Numbered from the stretch's first letter, positions 1 through 9,640 are shown. The stretch: 64,000 nt of DNA from an uncultured Muribaculaceae bacterium (GCA_910587915.1 CAJUOB010000001.1:241623-305622), one strand, 5' to 3'. Made by a program: numbers and translations. Notes: generated by a model not told the origin, from the letters alone.

Positions 1-66
1 CTTGCTGTGAAGCGAATACTACGCTGCCATCCCTGGGGCGGAAGCGGATATGATCCGGTGCCATGA
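1..66 (+). CDS. yidD: YidD, membrane protein insertion efficiency factor (3' end only)
   Basis: Frame 1 from the window edge reads LAVKRILRCHPWGGSGYDPVP and then stops (TGA 64-66). The RCHP...GGxDPVP ending is the hallmark C-terminus of YidD, a small membrane-associated protein that assists YidC-dependent insertion of inner-membrane proteins. Only the last 21 residues are in the window. The stop overlaps the start of the next gene (ATGA), so the two are probably co-transcribed and translationally coupled. Identification rests on this short signature alone, but the motif is distinctive. Confidence 0.85.
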   Translation, partial: LAVKRILRCHPWGGSGYDPVP

Positions 67-614
67 TTCCCGACCTGCATTCTTTCAGCGATATACATAC
101 CCACGGGCATGTAGGGCCCGATGTGGTTTGTTCCATCGAGCCATCCGAGCCGTTGATAGGCGACTACGGACAAGCATGGTATTCGGTGGGGATACATCCG
201 TGGAGTACTGTGTCGGCTGTATCCGACGATACATTCGATAGGCTTGAGGCCATGGCTGCCGATCCGCGTGTGGTGGCTGTTGGCGAGGCCGGTCTCGATG
301 CTGTCCGTGGTGGAGATGCCGCCATTCAGGAAGATGTATTCGTGCGCCAGGCCCTCTTGGCCGAGAAGGTGGAGAAACCCCTTGTAGTACACTGTGTGCG
401 CCGCTACGGGCGCATTCTCGAGCTCCACAAGGCCATTTCGCCACGACAGTTGTGGATAATACATGGATTCCGTGGTAAGCCCGAGCTCGCCAGGCAGCTT
501 TCTGCCGCAGGAATAGGAATATCGCTCGCACTTCCACGGCCCGAAATCGAAGCCATTGTACCTCCGTCGTTGCTTTTCCACGAAACCGACGGTAAGTCCC
601 CCGCCGGGCAATAA
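63..614 (+). CDS. TatD-family metal-dependent hydrolase (short form)
   Basis: A 183-residue protein with the TatD pattern: an N-terminal metal-binding SDIHTHGH, then GEAGLD near residue 75, VVHCVRR near 107, IHGFRGKPELARQL near 130, and a C-terminal FHETDG where the family has an LxET(D) strand. TatD proteins are TIM-barrel metallohydrolases, described as DNases or 3'-5' exonucleases. This one is shorter than the usual 255-265 residues, as many Bacteroidales homologues are, so the exact substrate is open. The ATG overlaps the yidD stop by 4 bases. About 115 bp separate its stop from the next start, and a promoter lies in that gap. Confidence 0.8.
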   Translation: MIPDLHSFSDIHTHGHVGPDVVCSIEPSEPLIGDYGQAWYSVGIHPWSTVSAVSDDTFDRLEAMAADPRVVAVGEAGLDAVRGGDAAIQEDVFVRQALLAEKVEKPLVVHCVRRYGRILELHKAISPRQLWIIHGFRGKPELARQLSAAGIGISLALPRPEIEAIVPPSLLFHETDGKSPAGQ

Positions 615-679
615 CATTTAACCATTATTCCTTTCCGGATGCCGGTGGTGAGGATAAAATCCACATAATTGTTAAAAAA

Positions 680-710
680 TTGCGGGTATCGGCACTTTTT
701 CTTATTTTTG
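680..710 (+). promoter_or_regulatory. Promoter for the rel operon (Bacteroidetes type)
   Basis: A -7 box TATTTTTG (703-710) fits TAnnTTTG, with a TTG at 680-682 twenty bases upstream as the -33 element. Predicted initiation near 716-718 leaves roughly a dozen bases before the ATG at 730. This argues against the TTG codon at 718 as the start. Confidence 0.65.
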
Positions 711-729
711 TAGTTAATTGGCTTGTACG

Positions 730-2979
730 ATGGAAGGAAAAGTGACATACAGTCCCGAGGAAGACGACCGCATGATCGAAGCGGCCTTCCGCGATCTCAT
801 GGACTGTTATCTGGGCAGCAATCACCGCAAGAAGGTGGAGATAATAGAACGTGCCTACCGTTTCGCCAAAGAGGCCCATAAAGGTATCCGCCGCCGCAGC
901 GGCGAGCCATACATCATGCACCCCATTGCCGTGGCCAAGATTGTGCTTCAGGAAATAGGCCTCGGTTCCACTTCGATATGTGCAGCACTGCTGCACGATG
1001 TGGTCGAGGATACCGAGTACACAGTCGAGGACATAGAGCAGAATTTCGGGCCGAAAATAGCACAGCTTGTCGAAGGGCTTACCAAGATTTCCGGTGGCAT
1101 TTTCGGCGACCGCGCATCGGTGCAGGCCGAGAACTTCCGTAAGCTGCTCCTCACCATGAGCGAGGACATCCGTGTGGTGCTGATAAAGATGGCCGACCGT
1201 CTGCACAACATGCGCACCCTCGGATCCATGGCCCCGAATAAGCGGTACAAGATTGCCGGCGAAACCCTCTACATATATGCACCGCTGGCACATCGTCTGG
1301 GCCTGTTCGCTATCAAAACCGAGCTCGAGGACCTTAGTTTCAAGCACGAACATCCCGATATATACGAGGATATACAGAAGAAAATAGAGGCGACCCGCCC
1401 CCATCGCCGCGCTGTGTATACCGACTTTGCCTTGCCAATCCAGGCCAAGCTCGACGAACTTGGAATAAAGTACGAGGCCAAGGCACGTCTGAAATCGGTA
1501 TATTCCATCTACAACAAGATGGAGAACAAGCATCTACCCTTCGAGGAAGTCTACGATCTCTATGCCATGCGCATTGTCTTCGAATGCGACGACCAAAGCA
1601 AGGAGAAAAACATGTGCTGGGCCATATACTCGGCCATTACCGACCTCTACCAGCTTCATCCTACCCGCACACGCGATTGGGTGGTCACACCGAAAGCCAA
1701 CGGCTATCAGGCATTGCACCTCACCGTGATGGGGCCCGACGGTAATTGGATCGAAGTGCAGATCCGCAGCCAGCGAATGGATGAGATTGCCGAGAAAGGT
1801 TTTGCCGCACACTGGAAATACAAAATCGGTGATGGCGACGAGGAATCGGAACTCAACGCTTGGCTCAAGACCATCAAGGACATTCTCGATAACCCCGAAC
1901 CGAGCGCCATTGATTTTCTCAATACGCTAAAACTCAATCTCTTCTCTTCGGAGATTGTGGTGTTTACCCCTGCGGGAGAACCAGTGACACTCCCTGCCGG
2001 AGCCACAGTGCTCGACCTCGCTTTCGCCCTGCATACCGAAATTGGCATGCACTGCATCGCTGCCAAGGTCAATCATAAGCTTGTGCCACTGCAGCATGAG
2101 TTGCACAGTGGCGATCAGGCCGAGGTGCTTACATCGAAGACGCAGATGCCGCAGGCCGAATGGGAAAACCATATGGTCACAGCCAAAGGGCGCACACGTC
2201 TGCGCCAGGCACTCCGCCGCTCGGTTCAGCCCACCATAAACCGTGGCAATGAGATTCTCAAGGAGTGGCTGGCTGCACACGATATTCCCGACACCAATAT
2301 GGTGATGACCAAGCTACAGGGCATATATCAGGTTGGTAATCGCGATGAACTGTGCCGCCAGATAGCGGCTCAGGAAATCATGCTTGGCGAATTCCTGATA
2401 AAACCGCTCAGGAAAGCCGCCGCACAGCCTCGCCAGACTCCGGGAATTTTCTCCAAGTTGCTTAACTTTGGCAAAAAGACCGAGGAGCAGCCCACGACTG
2501 CGCCGGCCGCTCCGGCCGAGCCTGTGAATCCTAAGAAAATATACCGTCTGTCGACATCGGGCGATGGTGCCAATTTCAAACTCGCGCCATGCTGCAGTCC
2601 CATACCCGGCGACGATGTGATGGGCTATATCGACGATGATGGCCTGGTGGAGATCCATTCCCTCGACTGTCCGCGTGCCCAGGTGCTTAAGGCCGGATTC
2701 GGATCGCGCATAGTCGCTACAGAGTGGGATAAGACCGACGACCGCTTCCCCGCACATGTCCATATCGAGGGTATCGACAGGCATGGCATACTTCAGGAAC
2801 TGACATATCTAATATCGCAGACTCTCGGTATCGACCTGCGCAAACTATCCATTGAGGCAAGCGGCGAGGTTTTCGCCTGCGATCTATGGGTGCGCGTGAG
2901 AGATGTCGAAGTGGTGGAACGCCTGTGCGCAAGCGCCAAGAATGTGAACGGTGTCCGCTCTGCAAACCGTATACATTGA
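730..2979 (+). CDS. rel: RelA/SpoT family bifunctional (p)ppGpp synthetase/hydrolase
   Basis: This 749-residue enzyme makes and degrades the alarmone (p)ppGpp. Domains in order: an HD hydrolase domain (HPIAVAK... about residue 60; His89-Asp90 in LLHDVVEDT; RLHNMRTL near 160); a synthetase domain (YDLYAMRIVFE, then VTPKANGYQALHLTV and EVQIRS...AEKGFAAHWKYK, about 270-370); a TGS domain (VVFTPAGEPVTLPAGATVLD); a linker with a conserved CCSPIPGD; and a C-terminal ACT domain (VHIEGIDRHGILQELTYLI). With HD residues and synthetase motifs both present it should be bifunctional, as usual for a single long Rel. ATG 730 is chosen over TTG 718 because the promoter lies immediately upstream. The next gene starts 10 bp after the stop. 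Confidence 0.95.
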   Translation: MEGKVTYSPEEDDRMIEAAFRDLMDCYLGSNHRKKVEIIERAYRFAKEAHKGIRRRSGEPYIMHPIAVAKIVLQEIGLGSTSICAALLHDVVEDTEYTVEDIEQNFGPKIAQLVEGLTKISGGIFGDRASVQAENFRKLLLTMSEDIRVVLIKMADRLHNMRTLGSMAPNKRYKIAGETLYIYAPLAHRLGLFAIKTELEDLSFKHEHPDIYEDIQKKIEATRPHRRAVYTDFALPIQAKLDELGIKYEAKARLKSVYSIYNKMENKHLPFEEVYDLYAMRIVFECDDQSKEKNMCWAIYSAITDLYQLHPTRTRDWVVTPKANGYQALHLTVMGPDGNWIEVQIRSQRMDEIAEKGFAAHWKYKIGDGDEESELNAWLKTIKDILDNPEPSAIDFLNTLKLNLFSSEIVVFTPAGEPVTLPAGATVLDLAFALHTEIGMHCIAAKVNHKLVPLQHELHSGDQAEVLTSKTQMPQAEWENHMVTAKGRTRLRQALRRSVQPTINRGNEILKEWLAAHDIPDTNMVMTKLQGIYQVGNRDELCRQIAAQEIMLGEFLIKPLRKAAAQPRQTPGIFSKLLNFGKKTEEQPTTAPAAPAEPVNPKKIYRLSTSGDGANFKLAPCCSPIPGDDVMGYIDDDGLVEIHSLDCPRAQVLKAGFGSRIVATEWDKTDDRFPAHVHIEGIDRHGILQELTYLISQTLGIDLRKLSIEASGEVFACDLWVRVRDVEVVERLCASAKNVNGVRSANRIH

Positions 2980-2989
2980 CAGCTCGTTT

Positions 2990-5041
2990 ATGACAATCAC
3001 CAAAAGAACCATATTCAGGCATATAATGATAGCGCTTGCCGCTACCATAGTCATAGTCTATTTCTATCCACACCCCGAGGCCAACCGATTCAACTATGAG
3101 GAAGGTCGCCCGTGGAACTATGCCAAGCTGATCGCCCCATTCGATATCCCGGTGCACCCCGACTCGGCTACGATAGAGGCTGCACGCGATACCCTCGACA
3201 AGCATTTCGTGCCTATCTACAGCCTCAACCAGCTGATGATCGATACAATCGTGAGCCGGCTTCCCGACGCGCCTGGAACCCACCTCAAAGGCCGTCTGGG
3301 ATCGGAGTTGCGCAAGATATATGCTTCTGGAGTGGTGGATATGACGAGCAAGGACGAGATAGAGGAGGGCAGACTGCCGCATGTGCGTGTGCTCGACAAG
3401 AATATTCTGTCGGAAATGAGTACGGCATCGTTCAGCTCGCCACGCGATGTGTACATATATCTCGATTCGATAATCACCGATCCCGACCTGCACTCATATT
3501 TCTCGCGGGCGAATCTGCAGAATCTCCTGCGCCCGAACTACACACGCAATGAGGAAGAAAGCCGCCGTCACTACGAGTACGACTACCTCACACTCACTGC
3601 CGACCGTGGTATTATACTTCAGGGTCAGACAATTATCGACAAGGGTGCTGTAATCACCAGTCAGGACTATACCAATCTGCGCACCTATGAGACGATGATG
3701 GCGCAGCTTAACAGCAAGGAAAACCAGAGCATGTACCTCATGCTGCTGGGACAGTTCCTCTATGTGGCTGTTCTCATGAGTCTTCTCATGCTCTATTTCT
3801 ACTTTTTCAGTCCCGATGTGTTCGGCAATCCGCGTGCCATGACGTTCATGTTCATTCTTGTCACGCTCTTCTTCCTTCTCTCGATCGGTCTGAACCATTT
3901 CATAGCCCAGGGTATCTACATCACGCCAATGATGATTGTGCCCATACTTGTGCTCGTGTTCTTCGACGGACGCACTGCCATATTTGTCACCTTCGTGCTC
4001 ACGCTCATCTGTGCCGGCGTCACTGCCTTTGCCCTCGAGTTCATATTCCTGCAGTTCTGTGCCTCGACAGTGGCGGTGTACAGTCTCCGTGAGCTCAGCC
4101 GCCGATCGCAGCTCCTGCGCACATCGGGAGTGGTGGCCGTGGCTTATGTGCTGGCATATGTGGCGCTCGAACTGCTTATGAATGGCTCTATGGAAGCCTT
4201 CACATGGCGTATGGTGTGCTTCCTGGCCGTGAATGCAGCCCTTACTTCGATGGTCTATGTGCTCATGTTCGCTGCCGAGCGCCTGTTCGGATTCATCTCG
4301 GTCGTAACTCTGGTGGAACTTGCCGACATCAACAATCCATTGCTGTCGCGCCTGTCGAACGAGTGCCCCGGAACCTTCAATCACTCCATTGCCGTGAGCA
4401 ATCTCGCATCCGACGCCGCGCAGCGTATCGGTGCCAATGTGCAGCTGGTGCGTGCAGGTGCTCTCTATCACGATATAGGCAAGCTCAATAACCCGGCGTT
4501 TTTCACCGAGAACCAGCACGGAGTAAATCCTCACGATGCTCTCCCGTGCGAGCGCAGTGCCTCTATTGTTGTCAACCATGTGAACGATGGCCTTAAGCTT
4601 GCCGACAAGGCCGGGCTTCCGGAGATCATAAAAGCATTCATACGCGAGCACCATGGCGCCGGCATGGCCAAGTATTTCTATATCACATGCTGCCGCGAGC
4701 ATCCCGGCGAGGAAATCGACAAAACGCCATTCTCATATCCCGGACCCAATCCGCAGACCCGCGAGACTTCTGTCTTGATGATGGCCGACTCGGTGGAGGC
4801 CGCAAGCCGATCCATTCAGGAACATACGCGCGAGGCTATAACCGATCTCGTGAACCGTATCGTCGACAGCCAGATTGCCGACGGGCTGCACAATGAGTCT
4901 ACATTGTCGTTCCGCGACGTTGCCATGGTAAAAGAGGCTTTCATAAAGCGCCTCATGACGATCTACCACTCCCGTATAGCCTATCCTCCCTCGCCCAAGG
5001 CGCAGGCTCCGGCCCAGTCGTCTTCCGAGCCTTCTGCATGA
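2990..5041 (+). CDS. pgpH: PgpH-type 7TM-HD cyclic-di-AMP phosphodiesterase
   Basis: This 683-residue membrane protein has the 7TMR-HD architecture. One N-terminal transmembrane segment (IMIALAATIVIVYFY) precedes a roughly 240-residue extracytoplasmic domain. About seven hydrophobic helices follow (residues about 250-430), then a cytosolic HD domain with TFNHSIAVSNLA, His494-Asp495 in LYHDIGKL, and REHHG. PgpH enzymes hydrolyse c-di-AMP, linking osmotic and cell-wall state to signalling. ATG 2990 is preferred over GTG 2951, which lies inside rel. It is 10 bp downstream of rel, and its stop overlaps the next start (ATGA). The C-terminal tail is Pro/Ala/Ser-rich and probably disordered. Confidence 0.9.
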   Translation: MTITKRTIFRHIMIALAATIVIVYFYPHPEANRFNYEEGRPWNYAKLIAPFDIPVHPDSATIEAARDTLDKHFVPIYSLNQLMIDTIVSRLPDAPGTHLKGRLGSELRKIYASGVVDMTSKDEIEEGRLPHVRVLDKNILSEMSTASFSSPRDVYIYLDSIITDPDLHSYFSRANLQNLLRPNYTRNEEESRRHYEYDYLTLTADRGIILQGQTIIDKGAVITSQDYTNLRTYETMMAQLNSKENQSMYLMLLGQFLYVAVLMSLLMLYFYFFSPDVFGNPRAMTFMFILVTLFFLLSIGLNHFIAQGIYITPMMIVPILVLVFFDGRTAIFVTFVLTLICAGVTAFALEFIFLQFCASTVAVYSLRELSRRSQLLRTSGVVAVAYVLAYVALELLMNGSMEAFTWRMVCFLAVNAALTSMVYVLMFAAERLFGFISVVTLVELADINNPLLSRLSNECPGTFNHSIAVSNLASDAAQRIGANVQLVRAGALYHDIGKLNNPAFFTENQHGVNPHDALPCERSASIVVNHVNDGLKLADKAGLPEIIKAFIREHHGAGMAKYFYITCCREHPGEEIDKTPFSYPGPNPQTRETSVLMMADSVEAASRSIQEHTREAITDLVNRIVDSQIADGLHNESTLSFRDVAMVKEAFIKRLMTIYHSRIAYPPSPKAQAPAQSSSEPSA

Positions 5042-8000
5042 AGCTGCCCTCACGGCATATTATAGCGCAGCTTTGCGCGGTCTGTCTTCTGGCCGCGTTG
5101 CTGCCATCGTGCTCTCCCAACAAGAATAATGCCGCCACCAGAAAGTACCAGGAGTTTATCACCCGGTATAATATCCACTACAATGGCGACACACACTTCC
5201 GCGAGACTCTTGCGGATATGGAATCCAAGTACGACGACGATTTCTCGCGCCTGCTGTTTGTCCATCCCGTAGAGGCTAAGACCGATGAATCGGCGCCACA
5301 GCCCTCCGGCGATTTCACCCGATCCATCGAAAAGGCTCAGAAAGCCATTCAGGTGCGGTCTATAAAGAAAAAGCCGGCAAAGAAAGCCGGTCGCAGCCGC
5401 GACCCCAAGTACAAGGAATGGATGAAGCGCGAGGAGTACAATCCCTTTCTGCATAATTCGTGGATGCTCATGGCCGGAAGCCAGTACTACAACGGCGATT
5501 TCCTCGGCGCGGCGTCGACCTACTTCTACATCAGCAAGCACTTCGGCTGGCTACCGGCCACAGTCACCGAGGCCCGGCTTATGCAGGCCATGTGCTATAT
5601 AGCGCTCGGATGGCAGTTCGAGGCGGAAATGATACTCACACGTATCAAGGAGACCGATCTTAGCTCGACGAAACTGACGCGCCTCTACGACCGTGCCTAT
5701 GCCGACTACTACATCCATGCCGGCGAATATGCTCAGGCTATACCATATCTCGAGCGGGCAATCAAAGGCGTTTCCGGGGCACAGAAAACCCGTCTTAACT
5801 TCCTCTTGGGGCAGCTCTATGAGCGTCTTGGCAACCGCGCCATGGCATATAAAGTCTTCGGTGCGGCCGAGTCGGCATCGTCGGCTTCATACCGGACCAA
5901 ATTCAACGCCCGGATAAAGCAGAGCGAAGTATTCGACGGCGCCGACATCACATCCGAGGTCAATGCTCTCAGACGCATGACACGCTACGACCGCAACAAG
6001 GAATATCTCGACCAGATATACTATGCAATCGGTAATCTGTACCTCTCGCGTGGAGATACAGTGAAGGCTATCGAGAACTATGTGCTTGCCAACGAGAAAT
6101 CCACTCGTAATGGCATCGATAAAGCATTGAACCAGCTTCGGCTCGGCTCGCTCTACTTCGACCGTCACGACTACGACCTGGCACAGCCTTGCTACTCCGA
6201 AGCAGTCCCTGTATTGCCAAAGACATATCCGGGATACGACTCGCTTAAACGTCGGTCGGACGTCCTCGATGAGCTTTCTGTCTATTCTCAGAATGTGCGG
6301 CTGCAGGATTCGTTGCTGCGGCTATCGGCCATGACTCCCGAGCAACAGCTCGCTGTGGTGGAGAAGATTATAGAAGCGCTGAAGAAGAAAGAGAAAGAAG
6401 AGGCCGAACAGGCACGGCGCGAGGAATATATGGCCAATCAGCAGGCGCAGGGTGGGGGACTGCAGGACAACACCACACAGCAGTTCAATCTCAACACCGA
6501 CAATTCGTGGTATTTCTACAATACAGCCACCAAAAATGCCGGTCGCACCGATTTCCAGAAGCGGTGGGGCTCGCGTAAACTTGAGGACGACTGGCGCCGA
6601 CGCAACAAGACAAGCTTCAATACCGACGACTTCGATATGGCAGGAGCCGACGAAAATACAGCCGACAGTACTGCTGTCGATAGCCCGGACGACCGACCGG
6701 CTAACTCCGGTAAGGACGATAAGGAGCCCGACAAGCTCAACGATCCTCATTATCCCGAGTATTATCTTGCTCAGATTCCAAAGACCGACGCCGAGATTGC
6801 CACAGCCAACGAAGTGGTGCAGGAAGGTCTCTACAACATGGGTATCATCCTTAAGGATAAGCTCGAGGACTATCCTGCGGCAAGAGCCGAGTTCGACCGA
6901 CTTCTCGAGCGCTATCCCGACAATATTTACAGGCTCGATGCCTACTACAATCTCTACCTCATGTACATGAGGCGTGGCGATACGGCGCAGGCCGAGCACT
7001 ATCGCCGTCTTATCCTTTCTGATTTTGCCGATTCGAAGTATGGCATGGCGCTGAAGGATCCGCACTATATCGAGAATCTACGACGTATGGACGCCGTGCA
7101 ACAGGAACTCTACGAAAAAGCCTACGATGCTTATCTCGCCGACCGAAATGCCGAAGTGCACAGTGCCTACCAGACCATGAGTACCGACTACCCCATGAGC
7201 AAGCTCATGCCCAAATTCATGTTTCTCGATGCGCTGGCATATGTCACCGACCGCGAGCCCGATAAGTTCAATGCCGTGCTCCGCGACATGCTCGAACGCT
7301 ATCCCGACACCGACCTCACGCCCATAGCCTCGGCATGGCTCAAAGGCATGGCGCAGGGCCGCAAGCTCCAGGAAGGCGGCTCGAACATGCGCACAATGCT
7401 GTGGGATCTCCGTCTCACCAACGACAGCACAGCCTTGGCTGCCGACTCGTTGGCCCGTTTCTCGCTCGATCCTGCTCAGAAGCAGCTTCTTGTATTCACC
7501 TATGCTACCGACGAGGTCTCGACGCCACAGTTGCTCTTCGAGATTGCAAGGCACAACTTCCGCTCGTTCGTAGTAAAGGATTTCGACCTCGAGACCATGA
7601 ATTTCGGACGACTCGGAATGATTATAGTGCGTGGTTTCGACAATATGGAAGAGCTCAACCACTACCGTAAGGTGATGGCCTCCTCGGCCGATTTCCGTTT
7701 GCCTCAGGGAGTACGTCCCATCGCCATCAGCGACGATGATTTCCGCTTGCTCCTTGAGCAGGGACGTAGTTTCGATGAGTATTTCCGCTATCGCGAGGAG
7801 CAGAATTACATCGACACTCAGGCCGACCTTCTCCTGCCTGAGATAGAGACCCTACCGGAAGCCGAGGCTGCCTCAGAGGCTATCACTGCTCCCGATGTGT
7901 CTGTAGACGAAGAAGCATCGTCCAAAACCATGACGCCCGAGGAGCCTGCCTCACCCGCTCCGCCATCTCCAGCAGCCCCTGCCCCGGCAGCTAAACCGGC

Positions 8001-8079
8001 GCCCGCTCCTTCCACGCCGGCACTAACACCTATTGTTCCGGGATCGGAAGGTGACGACGACCCATTGCTCAACGAATAG
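5038..8079 (+). CDS. porW: PorW/SprE-like tetratricopeptide lipoprotein
   Basis: A 1013-residue protein with a lipoprotein signal (LLAALLPSC, Cys about residue 25). It has an N-terminal region typical of SprE/PorW (KYQEFITRYNIHYNGD), many TPR-like helical repeats (for example LARLYDRAYADYYIHAGEYAQAIPYLERAI, residues about 215-245, and EYPAARAEFDRLLERYPDNIYRLDA-type repeats near 620), a Lys/Glu-rich coiled stretch near 445-460 and a Pro/Ala-rich tail (about 960-1000). PorW/SprE belongs to the type IX secretion/gliding apparatus in related bacteria, although homologues also occur where T9SS is incomplete. The residues after the Cys (SPNKNN) are not acidic, suggesting a periplasmic rather than surface anchor. 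Coupled to pgpH by a 4-bp overlap. Confidence 0.75.
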   Translation: MKLPSRHIIAQLCAVCLLAALLPSCSPNKNNAATRKYQEFITRYNIHYNGDTHFRETLADMESKYDDDFSRLLFVHPVEAKTDESAPQPSGDFTRSIEKAQKAIQVRSIKKKPAKKAGRSRDPKYKEWMKREEYNPFLHNSWMLMAGSQYYNGDFLGAASTYFYISKHFGWLPATVTEARLMQAMCYIALGWQFEAEMILTRIKETDLSSTKLTRLYDRAYADYYIHAGEYAQAIPYLERAIKGVSGAQKTRLNFLLGQLYERLGNRAMAYKVFGAAESASSASYRTKFNARIKQSEVFDGADITSEVNALRRMTRYDRNKEYLDQIYYAIGNLYLSRGDTVKAIENYVLANEKSTRNGIDKALNQLRLGSLYFDRHDYDLAQPCYSEAVPVLPKTYPGYDSLKRRSDVLDELSVYSQNVRLQDSLLRLSAMTPEQQLAVVEKIIEALKKKEKEEAEQARREEYMANQQAQGGGLQDNTTQQFNLNTDNSWYFYNTATKNAGRTDFQKRWGSRKLEDDWRRRNKTSFNTDDFDMAGADENTADSTAVDSPDDRPANSGKDDKEPDKLNDPHYPEYYLAQIPKTDAEIATANEVVQEGLYNMGIILKDKLEDYPAARAEFDRLLERYPDNIYRLDAYYNLYLMYMRRGDTAQAEHYRRLILSDFADSKYGMALKDPHYIENLRRMDAVQQELYEKAYDAYLADRNAEVHSAYQTMSTDYPMSKLMPKFMFLDALAYVTDREPDKFNAVLRDMLERYPDTDLTPIASAWLKGMAQGRKLQEGGSNMRTMLWDLRLTNDSTALAADSLARFSLDPAQKQLLVFTYATDEVSTPQLLFEIARHNFRSFVVKDFDLETMNFGRLGMIIVRGFDNMEELNHYRKVMASSADFRLPQGVRPIAISDDDFRLLLEQGRSFDEYFRYREEQNYIDTQADLLLPEIETLPEAEAASEAITAPDVSVDEEASSKTMTPEEPASPAPPSPAAPAPAAKPAPAPSTPALTPIVPGSEGDDDPLLNE

Positions 8080-8130
8080 AATCCAAGTGTTAAAAAGGTA
8101 TAAAACCGCATATATTCGGGGATTATTGTC

Positions 8131-8138
8131 TAATTTTG
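8131..8138 (+). promoter_or_regulatory. Promoter -7 box for metK
   Basis: TAATTTTG fits the TAnnTTTG consensus. No clear TTTG -33 element is seen. Predicted initiation near 8144 gives a leader of about 195 nt before the metK ATG. A perfect 12-bp palindrome CCGCAATTGCGG (8141-8152) sits at the predicted transcript 5' end. Confidence 0.55.
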
Positions 8139-8163
8139 CACCGCAATTGCGGAAACGCTTTGC

Positions 8164-8212
8164 AATGTGGACAGATTTGGCTGCTTGCAACCACTCGAAA
8201 AAATGCTAAAAT
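8164..8212 (+). promoter_or_regulatory. SAM-II-like riboswitch aptamer upstream of metK
   Basis: The leader contains, in order, GTGG (8167-8170), GATTTG (8174-8179), CTTGCA (8184-8189), CCAC (8191-8194), an A-rich linker and GCTAAA (8205-8210). These are the conserved blocks of the SAM-II (metA motif) H-type pseudoknot. GTGG/CCAC would form P1, GCA of the CTTGCA block can pair with TGC before TAAA (P2), and the A-rich linker and GATTTG would form the triplex that holds S-adenosylmethionine. The gene downstream makes SAM, so feedback repression is the natural reading. The match was made from memory of the consensus; covariance-model scoring was not possible. Confidence 0.75.
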
Positions 8213-8307
8213 CGTATACGTCGGCCGCTATGGCCGCGCCTATTATATACACGGTTTTATTTTCTGTGCTGCACCGCTCGCCTATCGGGTCCGGTGCATT
8301 TTTTATT
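8213..8307 (+). terminator. Expression platform with intrinsic terminator in the metK leader
   Basis: Downstream of the aptamer a hairpin (CGGCC 8222-8226 / GGCCG 8232-8236, extendable by GTATA/TATAC) is followed by a second stem, TGCACCG (8270-8276) with CGGTGCA (8292-8298), running into TTTTTT (8299-8304). The second has the form of an intrinsic terminator 32 bp before the metK ATG. SAM binding may therefore control premature termination, though how the aptamer communicates with this hairpin is not evident from the sequence. Confidence 0.6.
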
Positions 8308-8338
8308 TGATTATATCTCCTTTAACACCTTTACAGAA

Positions 8339-9625
8339 ATGAACTATCTTTTCACATCTGAATCTGTTTCGGAAGGGCATCCCGATAAAGTTGCCGACCA
8401 GATTTCCGACGCCATGCTCGATGAGTTCCTCGCCCGCGACCCGCAGTCGAAAGTAGCATGCGAGACGCTTGTCACCACCGGACAGGTTGTCGTTGCCGGC
8501 GAAATCAAGAGCGAGGCATACATCGACATGCAGGAGACTGCCCGTCGTGTGATCAATGAGATAGGCTACGACCGCTCCGACCTCCGGTTCGACGGTAACA
8601 GCTGCGGTGTGCTGCTGGCTGTGCACGAGCAGAGCGCCGATATTAACCGTGGTGTAGACCGTGGCGACATCGATATTCAGGGCGCAGGCGACCAGGGCAT
8701 GATGTTCGGCTATGCCACAAACGAGACCCCTCTCTACATACCCCTCACACTGGCTCTGAGCCATGCACTGCTCATGACTCTTGCCGAGATACGCCGCGAA
8801 GGCGTCGATATGACCTATCTCCGCCCCGATGCCAAGAGCCAGGTGACAGTGGAATACGATGAGAACAACCGCCCTGTGCGCATCGACACCATCGTGGTAT
8901 CCACCCAGCACGATGAATTTATCGACGCTGCCAAGGAAGGCATTTCGCAGGATGAAGCCGACGAACGTATGCTCGAAATCATACGCCGCGACGTCCGCAA
9001 TATCCTCATTCCACGCACTCGCGAGAAACTTCCCGAAAATATATCGGCCATGTTCGACGTCGACTTCAAGCTCCACGTCAATCCCACCGGTAAATTCGTT
9101 ATCGGCGGTCCTCATGGCGATACAGGTCTCACCGGCCGCAAGATAATCGTCGACACCTATGGTGGCCATGGTGCTCACGGTGGTGGCGCGTTCTCAGGAA
9201 AGGACCCCTCGAAGGTCGACCGCTCGGCAGCCTATGCAGCCCGTCACATAGCCAAGAATCTTGTGGCAGCAGGTGTGGCCGACCGTGTACTCGTGCAGGT
9301 GGCATACGCCATTGGCGTCGCAGCTCCTGTGAGCCTCAACGTAAATACCTACGGCACAGCCCATGTATCGCTCTCTGATGCCGAAATTGCAGAGAAAGTC
9401 TACGGATTGTTCGACATGCGTCCGGGTGCAATCGAGAAACGCCTCAAACTGCGCAATCCCATCTATCGCGAGACTGCATCGTATGGTCATGTAGGCCGTA
9501 TACCGCGCACAGTCACCAAGACATTCTCATCGCACTACGAAGAACCCTTCACACGCGAGGTCGAACTCTTCACATGGGAGAAACTCGACGCTGTCGATGC
9601 CGTCCGCGCAGCCTTCGGCCTTTGA
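8339..9625 (+). CDS. metK: S-adenosylmethionine synthetase (methionine adenosyltransferase)
   Basis: A cytosolic 428-residue enzyme that makes SAM from methionine and ATP. It has the family motifs: [23 protein letters not shown] at the N-terminus; the [12 protein letters not shown] loop near residue 117; and the later motif [22 protein letters not shown] near 280. Length is close to the usual 385-430. ATG 8339 begins MNYLFTSES, which matches family N-termini. The longer upstream reading adds 15 residues from the leader hairpin and is rejected. It is monocistronic, between a riboswitch-like leader and a repeat-filled intergenic region. Confidence 0.97.
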   Translation: MNYLFTSESVSEGHPDKVADQISDAMLDEFLARDPQSKVACETLVTTGQVVVAGEIKSEAYIDMQETARRVINEIGYDRSDLRFDGNSCGVLLAVHEQSADINRGVDRGDIDIQGAGDQGMMFGYATNETPLYIPLTLALSHALLMTLAEIRREGVDMTYLRPDAKSQVTVEYDENNRPVRIDTIVVSTQHDEFIDAAKEGISQDEADERMLEIIRRDVRNILIPRTREKLPENISAMFDVDFKLHVNPTGKFVIGGPHGDTGLTGRKIIVDTYGGHGAHGGGAFSGKDPSKVDRSAAYAARHIAKNLVAAGVADRVLVQVAYAIGVAAPVSLNVNTYGTAHVSLSDAEIAEKVYGLFDMRPGAIEKRLKLRNPIYRETASYGHVGRIPRTVTKTFSSHYEEPFTREVELFTWEKLDAVDAVRAAFGL

Positions 9626-9640
9626 TATTGCTGAGTTACG

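Noticed and set aside
2951..2989. GTG start giving pgpH a 13-residue extension
   Set aside because: It lies inside rel and the extension is not membrane- or signal-like; ATG 2990 is 10 bp after the rel stop and precedes the transmembrane segment closely.
8136..8342. 68-codon ORF in the metK leader
   Set aside because: It crosses the riboswitch-like aptamer and the terminator hairpin and has no protein-like features.
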